A DNA stretch of 17,896 nucleotides from CAZZCP01 sp964653235 (GTDB taxonomy: Bacteria; Bdellovibrionota; Bdellovibrionia; Bdellovibrionales; UBA840). The stretch's first letter is position 1. Every line of letters begins with the position of its first letter. Position numbers and translations under genes: made by a program. The notes beneath the pieces were generated by a model that was given only the letters and a program-made list of their open reading frames with translations, made no database searches and was not told where the DNA came from. This document shows positions 1 through 7,380 of the stretch, one piece after another. The stretch is from assembly GCA_964653235.1 (NCBI GenBank), contig CAZZCP010000058.1, positions 1-17,896 on the forward strand, written 5' to 3'.

Positions 1-29
1 TTGAGTACTTACAAAAACAAGGGCATTAT

Positions 30-53
30 AAAAAGTGAAATAAAAGGGAGCAG
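30..53 (-). repeat. Solitary copy of the 21-bp repeat core, just after ychF
   Basis: Positions 33-53 carry a 21-base core containing GTGAAATAAAAGGGAGCAG. The same core is found at 13260-13280 and, inverted, at 13110-13130. The match to the 13257-13280 copy extends leftward through five A's, giving 24 shared bases. Read on the minus strand it begins three bases after the ychF stop codon (stop at 57-59) and runs CTGCTCCC...TTTCACTTTTT. No inverted partner is visible between it and the window edge. It may therefore be one end of an element continuing to the left of base 1, or a solo repeat. It forms no hairpin by itself. Confidence 0.8.
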
Positions 54-56
54 TTC

Positions 57-1154
57 TTAAACATTAAACCTAAAGTGCAATACATCACCATCCTTAACCA
101 AATACTCCTTACCCTCTGAACGCAGCTTTCCTGCCTCTTTGATGGCAGATTCACTCTTTAAGCTAAAAAGATCTTCGCAGTGATAGGTTTCGGCGCGAAT
201 GAAGCCGCGTTCAAAATCAGAGTGAATGACTCCGGCAGCCTGCGGGGCTTTGGTTCCTTGTCGAATGGTCCAAGCGCGAACTTCTTTCTCACCGGCAGTG
301 AAATAGGTTTGCAGGCCAAGCAATTTGTAGGCGGCGCGAATCAGTCGGTTTAAGCCCGGCTCTTCGATACCAATGCTCTCAAGATATTCTTGTCGCTCTT
401 CTTCTTCTAGGCCGGCAAGCTCTGCTTCTAAGGCACCAGAAACATTGAGGCATTCATTGTTTTCAGATTCGGCAATGTCTTTTACTTTTTTAGACCATTC
501 ATTGCCTGAGACGACTTCATCTTCAGATAGATTGCATACATACAAAACCGGCTTGCTGGTTAAAAGATGCATTTCTTTTAAAAGTTTTTCTTCATCTTCA
601 TTGTCGAGGCTTACCGAGCGTGCAGGTTTTTCTGCATTTAAGGCATCTAAAACTTTGGTGTAAAAAGCAAATTCAACTTTGGCGTTCTTGTCACCAGCAC
701 GTGCCAGTTTTTCGACCTTTTGTGATCTCTTAGTAACACTTTCCATATCGGCTAAAATCAACTCGGTATTGATAATTGACATATCTCTTTCAGGATCGAC
801 TGAGCCCTCAACGTGAATAATATTGTCATCATCAAAACAGCGTACAATGTGTAGTATCGCATCGACCTGGCGAATGTGAGATAAGAATTGGTTGCCAAGT
901 CCCTCGCCTTTACTGGCACCAGCAACTAGGCCAGCAATATCGACAAATTCGATGCTGGTTGGAATGACTTTTTGTGGTTTGATAAAAGAAGTGATTTGAT
1001 CGAGCCGTGGATCGGGTACATCGACGATTCCTACATTGGGATCAATGGTGCAAAAAGGGTAGTTCTCAGCCTGTGCAGGGGCTTTGGTGATTGCTTGAAA
1101 AAGAGTGCTTTTGCCAACATTGGGTAGCCCGACAATTCCACATTTTAAAGCCAT
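57..1154 (-). CDS. ychF: YchF/OLA1-type P-loop ATPase
   Basis: A redox- and ribosome-associated nucleotidase of the Obg-related YchF family, which in characterised members prefers ATP to GTP. The 365-residue length is normal for the family. The P-loop GLPNVGKST is at residues 9-17. The G3 motif DIAG at 72-75 continues into the family hallmark ending KGEGLGNQF. NLSE at 208-211 stands where true GTPases have NKxD, as is usual for YchF. The C-terminal part from about residue 280 (TAGEKEVRAWTI and beyond) matches the TGS-domain region. The start is well fixed: AAGGA lies upstream of the ATG, inside the end of pth, and only two bases separate the pth stop from this ATG. It is therefore the last gene of prs-rplY-pth-ychF and probably translationally coupled to pth. 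No hairpin terminator is visible after it; a dispersed repeat copy begins three bases after the stop. Confidence 0.97.
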   Translation of the reverse strand: MALKCGIVGLPNVGKSTLFQAITKAPAQAENYPFCTIDPNVGIVDVPDPRLDQITSFIKPQKVIPTSIEFVDIAGLVAGASKGEGLGNQFLSHIRQVDAILHIVRCFDDDNIIHVEGSVDPERDMSIINTELILADMESVTKRSQKVEKLARAGDKNAKVEFAFYTKVLDALNAEKPARSVSLDNEDEEKLLKEMHLLTSKPVLYVCNLSEDEVVSGNEWSKKVKDIAESENNECLNVSGALEAELAGLEEEERQEYLESIGIEEPGLNRLIRAAYKLLGLQTYFTAGEKEVRAWTIRQGTKAPQAAGVIHSDFERGFIRAETYHCEDLFSLKSESAIKEAGKLRSEGKEYLVKDGDVLHFRFNV

Positions 1155-1156
1155 TC

Positions 1157-1726
1157 TTATTCCTTTCGATTGTAGGTATCTGCCGCTTTTTCTAAACCAT
1201 CTGTGACAAAAAGCTCGACGGCATCCATTGCTCTTTCTAAATAGGCTTCAAGATCTAGCATCTCATCCTCAGAAAAGCGAGACAAAACAAAATCGGCAAT
1301 GTCCATTCTTGGGTTTGTGGGTCTACCAATACCCAGCTTCAGGCGAGCGTATTGATTGTGTCCTAAAACTTTATGAATATCGCGCACCCCATTTTGACCG
1401 CCGTGTCCGCGGTTTACTTGCATCTTCATTCTTTTGTATGGCAAATCGACATCATCGTGCAAGACGATTAAGTTTTCGGCTTCGATTTTATAAAATTGCA
1501 TCAAAGGTCCAACGGATTGACCCGAGAGATTCATAAAAGTTTGGGGTTTTGCGAATAAAACTGTTTTTGTTCCGATGCGGCCTTTCCAAACCTCGGCTTT
1601 CTTTTCTATTTTGGCAGGGCCAAGAGCATAGCGATTGATAAATTCATCAATACAGAGAAAACCAATATTGTGGCGGGTGTAGGTGTATTTGGGACCTGGA
1701 TTTCCCAATCCAACAATCAAATGCAT
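1157..1726 (-). CDS. pth: Peptidyl-tRNA hydrolase
   Basis: Cleaves peptidyl-tRNA released from stalled ribosomes so that the tRNA can be reused; an essential cytoplasmic enzyme. The 189 residues match the bacterial Pth family throughout. It opens with the family signature MHLIVGLGNPGPKY. The catalytic residues appear as N9, H19 and D91 (in HDDVDLP), with N66 in TFMNLSG and N112 in GHGGQNG; these correspond to E. coli N10, H20, D93, N68 and N114. The ATG has AAAGG upstream on the minus strand and lies 16 bases after the rplY stop. Co-localisation with rplY, prs and ychF is a well-known bacterial arrangement and makes co-transcription likely. Nothing unusual was seen in the sequence. Confidence 0.98.
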   Translation of the reverse strand: MHLIVGLGNPGPKYTYTRHNIGFLCIDEFINRYALGPAKIEKKAEVWKGRIGTKTVLFAKPQTFMNLSGQSVGPLMQFYKIEAENLIVLHDDVDLPYKRMKMQVNRGHGGQNGVRDIHKVLGHNQYARLKLGIGRPTNPRMDIADFVLSRFSEDEMLDLEAYLERAMDAVELFVTDGLEKAADTYNRKE

Positions 1727-1742
1727 TGGGAACCTTTAAAAC

Positions 1743-2396
1743 TTATTCTTTTTTATCTTTGTTTTCTGCGGCAGGTGCAGCAGCAGCTGCTTCAGCGGCT
1801 TCGCCTTCTACAGCTGGAGCGGCTTTTTCTTCTTTTGGCTGAGCAATCGTACAAAGCGTAGTGTCTGCAGATGTTAAGAAAGTGACACCTTCAGGGGCTT
1901 GAACGTCAGACAAGTGGATACTTTCATCTAGGCCCAACTCAGTGATATCGATATCGATATGCTCAGGAATTTTAGAGGGGAGACATTCACAGTGGATTTT
2001 AGAAGTGGAAACATTGAGTACGCCCTTTTCAAGTTTTACACCTTTGGCCTCTCCAACAAATTGTAAAGCGATATCAAGGGTCACTTTTTGACCACGCTTG
2101 ATTGCATAGAAATCAATATGAAGTGGGCGACGAGAGACAGGGTGAACACTTACGGCCTTCACCATTACTCTTTGACCGTTGAGGTCTTTGTCTTCTGATT
2201 CAAAAACGAAGATGCTGTTTTCTTTAATTTGCTTTCTAAACTTTACAATGAGTTTTTCTTCGACAGAGAGAAATTGATTGTGGTTAACTCCTGCACCATA
2301 GCATACGCCTGGAGTGTAAGCTTCTTGACGAAGTTTTGAGTTTACACTCTTACTGACTTTACGAATTTTTACTGGAAGTTGAATTTCTGCACTCAT
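1743..2396 (-). CDS. rplY: Ribosomal protein bL25, long Ctc form
   Basis: Binds 5S rRNA in the large ribosomal subunit. At 217 residues this is the long Ctc/TL5 form. The N-terminal L25 domain (about residues 1-95) contains RRPLHIDFYAI, and a C-terminal beta domain (about 100-190) is followed by an alanine-rich, charged tail ending in NKDKKE. The reading frame is open farther upstream, to 2444, but the ATG at 2394-2396 is preferred. The protein then begins MSAEIQLPV, as the family does, and AAGGA lies a suitable distance upstream beside the prs stop. The longer start would overlap prs by 38 bases. The low-complexity tail (several A runs with E and K) is common in Ctc proteins and probably disordered. 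Second gene of the prs operon. Confidence 0.95.
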   Translation of the reverse strand: MSAEIQLPVKIRKVSKSVNSKLRQEAYTPGVCYGAGVNHNQFLSVEEKLIVKFRKQIKENSIFVFESEDKDLNGQRVMVKAVSVHPVSRRPLHIDFYAIKRGQKVTLDIALQFVGEAKGVKLEKGVLNVSTSKIHCECLPSKIPEHIDIDITELGLDESIHLSDVQAPEGVTFLTSADTTLCTIAQPKEEKAAPAVEGEAAEAAAAAPAAENKDKKE

Positions 2397-2406
2397 TTTA
2401 TAATCC

Positions 2407-3360
2407 TTATCCCTCATCCGAAAAGAGCGAGCTGACTGACTCATTTTCGTGAATTCTCATTATTGTTTGCGCAACCACCGAAGCAACGGAAACGACTTCA
2501 ATCTTTCCGCACTCTTGTGCTTCTGGCCGAAGTGGAACTGTATCTGTAACCAAAACCTTTTCAAAAGGGCTTTCCATTAGTCGAGACACTGCTGGTCCAG
2601 ACAATATGGGATGGGTTCCAACCGCAAATACGCTTTTTGCCCCATTTTTTATCAAACTGTCAACAGCTTGTGTAAGAGTTCCAGCCGTATCGATCATATC
2701 GTCGACGATAATGGCTTTTTTGCCCTTTACATCACCGATCAAATGAAAGGCCTTGGCCTTATTGGGGCCAGAACGGCGCTTATCGATGATGGCGATAGAA
2801 CATTCTATACGCTTAGCAAAAGCTCGGGCTCTCTCCACTCCTCCAGCATCGGGGCTGACCACGACAAACTCATCGCCATAGCCGTACAATTCGCGCCAAC
2901 GACGGCTGAGGGTCGGAATTGCATAGATATGGTCAACAGGTACGTTAAAAAATCCCTGTATTTGACCGGCGTGAAGATCAACGGCCAATACTCGGTGCGC
3001 ACCTGCAGAAGTCAGAAGATCTGCCATCAATTTGGCTGAAATTGGCGAGCGTGGGGCCACTTTACGATCTTGTCTTGAATAACCATAGTAAGGCATTACT
3101 GCAGTGATTCTGCGTGCAGAGGCTCGTTTTAAAGCATCTATAGCGATAAACAGCTCCATATAGTGTTCATTGGCAGGCGGTGAGGTGCTTTGTACGAAAA
3201 AAACATCGGCTCCTCGAACATTCTCTTGAATCTCAATTTGAATTTCACCATCAGCAAATCTCTTGAGCATAGCGTGCCCAAGATCGACTTTTGCATGTTC
3301 ACAGACTTTTTTGGCAAAGGACGGGTTGCAATTCCCAGAGAATATTTTGATTTGATTCAT
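2407..3360 (-). CDS. prs: Ribose-phosphate pyrophosphokinase (PRPP synthetase)
   Basis: Transfers pyrophosphate from ATP to ribose 5-phosphate to make PRPP for purines, pyrimidines, histidine, tryptophan and NAD. The 317 residues match class I enzymes end to end. FADGEI is near 35-40, the ATP-binding flexible loop RKVAPRSPISAK is at 99-110, the metal-binding DLH motif ends at H130, and the PRPP loop VDDMIDTAGT is at 219-228. VVVSPDAGG has A where many family members have H or another residue; this seems tolerated. The ATG follows a stretch with no clear Shine-Dalgarno sequence, so initiation may be SD-independent. It is the promoter-proximal gene of prs-rplY-pth-ychF. The gap to the divergent dehydrogenase operon is only 111 bases and must hold both promoters. 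Confidence 0.97.
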   Translation of the reverse strand: MNQIKIFSGNCNPSFAKKVCEHAKVDLGHAMLKRFADGEIQIEIQENVRGADVFFVQSTSPPANEHYMELFIAIDALKRASARRITAVMPYYGYSRQDRKVAPRSPISAKLMADLLTSAGAHRVLAVDLHAGQIQGFFNVPVDHIYAIPTLSRRWRELYGYGDEFVVVSPDAGGVERARAFAKRIECSIAIIDKRRSGPNKAKAFHLIGDVKGKKAIIVDDMIDTAGTLTQAVDSLIKNGAKSVFAVGTHPILSGPAVSRLMESPFEKVLVTDTVPLRPEAQECGKIEVVSVASVVAQTIMRIHENESVSSLFSDEG

Positions 3361-3381
3361 GCGAGAGTAAATAACGCAACA

Positions 3382-3410
3382 TAGATAAAAAGTCCACTAC
3401 TCTTTGTAAA
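3382..3410 (-). promoter_or_regulatory. Candidate promoter for the prs operon
   Basis: On the minus strand TTTACA (3405-3410) is separated by 17 bases from TATCTA (3382-3387). Transcription would start near 3375, giving a leader of about 15 bases before the prs ATG. Spacing is ideal, but the -10 matches the consensus at only four of six positions. The gap must hold a promoter for prs, which raises the prior. Confidence 0.4.
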
Positions 3411-3421
3411 AATGCACGAGA

Positions 3422-3450
3422 TTGACAGCTCAAAGCTTTTCTATGATTCT
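3422..3450 (+). promoter_or_regulatory. Candidate promoter for the dehydrogenase operon
   Basis: A perfect TTGACA -35 (3422-3427) is followed after 17 bases by GATTCT (3445-3450), a weak -10. The better-looking TATGAT at 3442-3447 would leave only 14 bases of spacing. A start near 3457 fits translation from 3472 and would exclude the upstream ATG at 3412. This supports the shorter E1 alpha model. Confidence 0.4.
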
Positions 3451-3471
3451 CAGCATTCAAATCGAGGTATT

Positions 3472-4548
3472 ATGGCAAGTGCAACCAAAAAAAAGGCAGT
3501 TAAAAAACAAGTTTCGAAAAAAAAAGTGTCTAAAAAGCCTGCAACAGATAAAGATCTTACCAAAATTCCCAGAGACCAACTGCTCGAGATGCATCGACTT
3601 ATGCTTCTTTCACGTGTGCTCGAAGAAAGATGCATTCGGGTTTACAAAATGGGTGATGCCTATTTTTGGATTGGTGGAGCAGGGGAGGAAGCCTTTGGCA
3701 TTCCTCTTGGTTTTTTAGCCAACAAAGGACAAGGGGTAGACCACGATTGGTTTCATTTGCATTACCGCTGCACTCCCACTTTGGTTGCTATGGGAATGCC
3801 GATGATCGACAGCCTCAGACTGATTATGAATCGCGCCACGGATCCTTCAACGGGGGGAAGAAACTTTTCTTCTCACTATTGCTATCCAAAGTGGAATATC
3901 GCACCTGTGACCTCTCCGATTGAAGTGCAATACAGTACGGCGATCGGTACTGCTTGGTCTCAGAGGAGAAACCAAGCCAAAGGAATTACCATTGTCACTG
4001 GGGGAGATGCTGGTACAGCAGAGGGCGACTTTGCCACCTGTTTGGTTTGGGCATCAAGAAAGGGCTTTGAGTTGCCAATAATGATTTGTGTGACCAACAA
4101 TCGTTGGGGAATTTCAACTAGCTATGAAGGCCAACATGGAGAAGAAAAAATTTGCGATCGCGGCAAGGCTTTCGGAATGCGTACCACTCACTTTAATGGC
4201 AATGATTTGGTTGAATCTTATCTAAAGTTAAAAGAAGAATATGAGTACATTCGCAAGACGGGTAAACCCAGTTTGGTTGAAGCACAAGTCTCAAGGCTCT
4301 ATGGGCACTCCTCTGCCTCGGGCGCGAACTTTGTTCATGAAGAAGATTGCCCCATTGAGTTGTTTGAAAAGCGCTTGATTCGTGCAGGCATGCTAACTCA
4401 GAAAAAATGCGAAGACATGAAGGCTGCCTTTTTAAAAGAGAGTCAGGACTTAGCAGCCCAGGTAAAGCGAGAGGCCGGCCCTGCTGCAGATACAATTTGG
4501 GATCATGTCTACGCCAATAATGAAAATGCAGATTGGAGAAAGTTCTAA
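3472..4548 (+). CDS. 2-oxo-acid dehydrogenase E1 component, alpha subunit
   Basis: Thiamine-diphosphate-dependent decarboxylase subunit that, with the beta subunit, feeds acyl groups to a lipoyl E2 enzyme. The 358 residues contain the ThDP motif starting GDAGTAEGDF at 178 and ending in NN at 209-210. The third residue of the usual GDG is A here. The segment RLYGHSSASGANF resembles the E1 alpha phosphorylation loop. Overall it most resembles the branched-chain 2-oxoacid (2-oxoisovalerate) group rather than classical pyruvate dehydrogenase. The frame is open to an ATG at 3412, but the ATG at 3472 has GAGG five bases or so upstream and a promoter between the two. The N-terminus is a lysine-rich tail (KKKAVKKQVSKKK region) with no obvious function. 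The stop overlaps the E1 beta start by one base (TAATG). No E2 or E3 gene is in the window. Confidence 0.92.
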   Translation: MASATKKKAVKKQVSKKKVSKKPATDKDLTKIPRDQLLEMHRLMLLSRVLEERCIRVYKMGDAYFWIGGAGEEAFGIPLGFLANKGQGVDHDWFHLHYRCTPTLVAMGMPMIDSLRLIMNRATDPSTGGRNFSSHYCYPKWNIAPVTSPIEVQYSTAIGTAWSQRRNQAKGITIVTGGDAGTAEGDFATCLVWASRKGFELPIMICVTNNRWGISTSYEGQHGEEKICDRGKAFGMRTTHFNGNDLVESYLKLKEEYEYIRKTGKPSLVEAQVSRLYGHSSASGANFVHEEDCPIELFEKRLIRAGMLTQKKCEDMKAAFLKESQDLAAQVKREAGPAADTIWDHVYANNENADWRKF

Positions 4549-5603
4549 TGGCAAACATGGCACAGGCCATTCGAATGGCCCTTCATTATGCAGAAGAGAA
4601 TTTCGATTTAAAAGATATCTTTGGTGAAGATGTGGGGGCTCCGCTGGGAGGAGTTTTTACCGCCACCCAAGGTTTAAAGACGGCTTGGAATTCACCACTG
4701 GATGAGCGCGGAATCATTGGCATGGCCATGGGAATTGCCATGACGGGTGAAAAATGTGTGGCTGAAATTCAATTTGCCGACTACATTTTTAATACTATCG
4801 ACTTGCTTAAGATTGCAGGAAATACTCTTTGGTGCAGCAATGGCCAAGTCAATCTTCCCTTGGTGGTGATGACTCCTGTGGGCTCAGGGATTCAAGGTTC
4901 AATTTATCATTCGCATAGCTTTGATGCTTGGGCCTCACGGCTTGCTGGCTGGAAAGTAGTGATTCCCAGTACGCCGCTGGATGCTTATGGTTTACTTTTG
5001 TCTGCCATCGAAGATCCCAACCCAGTCTTATTTATGCCGCCAAAGGCTCTGTTGCGAGTTCGCGGCAAAGAATTGATTCCAGGTGAGCCAAGTGATGAAA
5101 AAGAGTTGAAAAAAAGAATTGATGCTCCGATTGGCGATCGCTCGCAATGGCAAGCTGATTGGCCTGCAGTAGAAGACTATCGCGTTGAGATCGGCAAAGC
5201 CAAGATTTTGCGTAAAGGCAGCGATTTAAGTATCGTAAGTTGGGGGAGAACTTTGCCTATTTGTGAAAAAGTGGCTAGCGATTTAGAAAGTGAAGGCACT
5301 TCGGCAGAAGTTATCGATTTGCGATCGATCTATCCCTATGATTGGCAAGCCATTAAAGCTTCTATTTTAAAGACCAAGAGGGTATTGTTTGTGAACGAAG
5401 ACACTGAGGTTACAAATTTTGCCGAGCATTTGGCCTATCGCTGTAGCCAAGAACTATTTTATGACTTGTATGCAAGGCCAAAGGTTCTTGCCGGAAAAAA
5501 TCTACCTGGAATTGGTTTGCATCCTGACTTAGAAGCAAATTCGGTTCCACAATACAAAGACATCTGGCAAGCGAGCCAAGAAGTCATTCAAGAGGTGCCT
5601 TAA
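4548..5603 (+). CDS. 2-oxo-acid dehydrogenase E1 component, beta subunit
   Basis: Partner of the preceding alpha subunit. The 351 residues carry the transketolase central pyrimidine-binding region, with FGEDVGAPLGGVF near the N-terminus, then EIQFADYIF, and a C-terminal transketolase domain with EVIDLRSIYPYD. These segments, as recalled, look closer to branched-chain 2-oxoacid dehydrogenase E1 beta than to PDH beta. Substrate is not provable from sequence alone. The frame extends upstream to a TTG at 4533, but ATG 4548 is chosen. It overlaps the alpha stop in TAATG and has GGAG nine bases upstream inside the alpha gene. This is typical translational coupling for an alpha2beta2 heterotetramer. 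The stop likewise overlaps the next start (TAATG at 5601-5605). Confidence 0.93.
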   Translation: MANMAQAIRMALHYAEENFDLKDIFGEDVGAPLGGVFTATQGLKTAWNSPLDERGIIGMAMGIAMTGEKCVAEIQFADYIFNTIDLLKIAGNTLWCSNGQVNLPLVVMTPVGSGIQGSIYHSHSFDAWASRLAGWKVVIPSTPLDAYGLLLSAIEDPNPVLFMPPKALLRVRGKELIPGEPSDEKELKKRIDAPIGDRSQWQADWPAVEDYRVEIGKAKILRKGSDLSIVSWGRTLPICEKVASDLESEGTSAEVIDLRSIYPYDWQAIKASILKTKRVLFVNEDTEVTNFAEHLAYRCSQELFYDLYARPKVLAGKNLPGIGLHPDLEANSVPQYKDIWQASQEVIQEVP

Positions 5604-6418
5604 TGAGCAGAAAAAAAGCCCAAAGCAAAGCTAAAGATGATTTTGATAAATACAGCTACTACATCAATTCAGTGCAGTCTCCAGATACTGATGTTGAATT
5701 TTTTGAAGAGACTTATAAAGACTTGCGAAAGAAAAAGCCTGAAGTTTTAAGAGAAGACTTTTGTGGCACCCATAAAATTTCTTGTGAATGGGTCAAAAGA
5801 AATAAAAAGTATAAGGCATTTGGTGTGGATCTTGATCCTGAACCCATTGAGTATGGAAAAGAAAACTACCAAAGCGAGCTCAAAGAATCTGAGAGGAATC
5901 GCATTGAAATATTTCAAGCCAATGTTCTTGATAAAGATTTGCCAAAAGCAGATATTATTGATGCTTCGAATTTCTCATACTTTATTTTTAAAGATAGAAA
6001 ATCCTTATTGAAGTACTTTAAAAGCGTTCGCAAAAAACTCAAAAAAGATGGCATTTTTATTATAGATGTTTTTGGCGGTAGTAAATGCCATGAGGCCAAT
6101 GAAGAAGAGACCGACCATGGGGAGTACTCTTACTTTTGGGACCAAGCGAGTTTTGATCCGATAACAAATTTTACTGAGTTTCACATTCACTTTAAGAGAA
6201 AAGGGGAGAAAAAACGCGAAAAGGTGTTTAGTTACGATTGGCGCATGTGGAGTATTCCTGAACTTCGAGATATTCTTGAAGATGCTGGTTTTAAAAAGAC
6301 TCATGTCTATTGGGAAGGAACCGAAGAAGATAGTGAAGAAGGCAACGGTATTTTTACTCGCACTGAAGTGGGTGAAGAATGTGAAGCTTGGGTTGCCTAT
6401 ATTGTATCGGAAGTCTGA
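5603..6418 (+). CDS. Class I SAM-dependent methyltransferase, unknown substrate
   Basis: A 271-residue protein with a recognisable Rossmann methyltransferase core. Motif I is atypical (REDFCGTHKIS at 50-60 instead of ExGxGxG). The acidic motif GVDLD is at 74-78, with ADIIDASNFSYF at 116-127 and LKKDGIFIIDVFGG at 146-159. No signal peptide is present, so it is cytoplasmic. The N-terminal 15 residues are rich in lysine. The start is fixed by the TAATG overlap with E1 beta and AGAGG seven bases upstream; the stop overlaps the cysteine-synthase start (TGATG). The substrate cannot be inferred. Coupling to an E1 dehydrogenase hints at protein or metabolite methylation in the same process, but that is speculation. 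It belongs to a loosely defined bacterial family commonly annotated only as methyltransferase. Confidence 0.85.
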   Translation: MSRKKAQSKAKDDFDKYSYYINSVQSPDTDVEFFEETYKDLRKKKPEVLREDFCGTHKISCEWVKRNKKYKAFGVDLDPEPIEYGKENYQSELKESERNRIEIFQANVLDKDLPKADIIDASNFSYFIFKDRKSLLKYFKSVRKKLKKDGIFIIDVFGGSKCHEANEEETDHGEYSYFWDQASFDPITNFTEFHIHFKRKGEKKREKVFSYDWRMWSIPELRDILEDAGFKKTHVYWEGTEEDSEEGNGIFTRTEVGEECEAWVAYIVSEV

Positions 6419-7380
6419 TGTACGTTTGGGATTTGGTGGGCAACACGCCCTTAGTGAAAATCAAGTCTTTGAGTGAAGCCACGGGCTGTGAGATTTTTGC
6501 TAAATGTGAATTTATGAATCCTGGCGGTTCTATCAAAGATCGAACTGCAAAAGGCATCATCAAACAAGCCGAAGAGCAGGGCAAAATAAAAAAGGGCTCC
6601 ATCATTATCGAAGGTACAGCCGGCAATACCGGAATTGGGCTGGCCACATTGGCTGCAGAGAGAGGCTATCGCGTTTGGATCTCTATGCCCAACAACCAAT
6701 CTAAAGAAAAATACTCTTACTTAAAAGCTCTTGGAGCCAAGCTCTTTTTGGTCGATCCATGTCCATTTGCCAATCCGAAACACTTTTACCATCAGGCAAG
6801 AGAACTTTCTGAAAATACAGAGAACTCTTTTTGGGCCGATCAATTTGAAAATACTGCCAATGCTAAAATTCACTACCAAGAAACCGGGCCTGAAATTTGG
6901 CAACAAACGCAAAACAAGATTGATATAGTATCTATGGCGGTTGGAACCGGTGGAAGCATGGGGGGAGTGAGTCGCTTTTTAAAAGAAAAAGATAGCAGTA
7001 TAAGCTGTGTGGTTAGCGACCCAATGGGCTCAGGTGTCTACAGCTATATTCATCGAGGTGAATTTCAATCTGAAGGTAGTTCGGTCACCGAAGGTATTGG
7101 AATTATGAGAAAGACTGCCAATTTTGCAGAAGCAAAGGTGGATGATGCGATTCAAGTCAATGACCAAGAGATGTTGCAAATGTTAGTTCATTTGGCAAAA
7201 AAAGACGGTCTTTTTGTTGGCACTTCATCAGCTCTGAATGTAATGGGGGCCTACAAATTGGCTAGAGATAATCAAGGCAGCGGCAAGAGAATTGTAACAA
7301 TTCTTTGCGATTCGGCAACTCGTTATTCTGCTAAAATCTTAAGTTTGATTGAGGCTCATAAACCAAAAGAATTGTATTAG
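6418..7380 (+). CDS. cysK: Cysteine synthase family PLP enzyme
   Basis: Fold-type II PLP enzyme, most likely O-acetylserine sulfhydrylase making cysteine from O-acetylserine and sulfide. The 320 residues contain NPGGSIKDR with the PLP lysine at K40. EGTAGNTGIGLA replaces the more usual TSGNTG; GTGGSMGGV is the phosphate loop, and GTSSALNV and CDSATRYSAKIL lie near the C-terminus. TAGNTG is seen in some cysteine-synthase-like and cystathionine-beta-synthase-like enzymes, so the specificity is less sure than the fold. No heme or CBS domain is present. The frame opens at a TTG at 6388, but ATG 6418 gives the family N-terminus (WDLVGNTPLVKI) and overlaps the methyltransferase stop in TGATG, with GGAAG just upstream. 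Last gene of the operon. Its TAG overlaps the TAA of the opposing gene by two bases. Confidence 0.9.
   Translation: MYVWDLVGNTPLVKIKSLSEATGCEIFAKCEFMNPGGSIKDRTAKGIIKQAEEQGKIKKGSIIIEGTAGNTGIGLATLAAERGYRVWISMPNNQSKEKYSYLKALGAKLFLVDPCPFANPKHFYHQARELSENTENSFWADQFENTANAKIHYQETGPEIWQQTQNKIDIVSMAVGTGGSMGGVSRFLKEKDSSISCVVSDPMGSGVYSYIHRGEFQSEGSSVTEGIGIMRKTANFAEAKVDDAIQVNDQEMLQMLVHLAKKDGLFVGTSSALNVMGAYKLARDNQGSGKRIVTILCDSATRYSAKILSLIEAHKPKELY

Noticed and set aside
2397..2444. Longer rplY start, adding 16 residues
   Set aside because: It would overlap prs and precede the conserved MSAEIQLPV start, which has its own AAGGA.
2611..3039. A 142-codon plus-strand frame antisense to prs
   Set aside because: Entirely within prs, whose frame is conserved. 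The translation shows no family features and has no start signals.
3412..3471. Longer E1 alpha start at ATG 3412
   Set aside because: No ribosome-binding site, and the best promoter (TTGACA at 3422) lies inside this stretch.
4193..4570. A 125-codon minus-strand frame antisense to E1 alpha
   Set aside because: A shadow of the E1 alpha coding strand. It has no domain or start signal.
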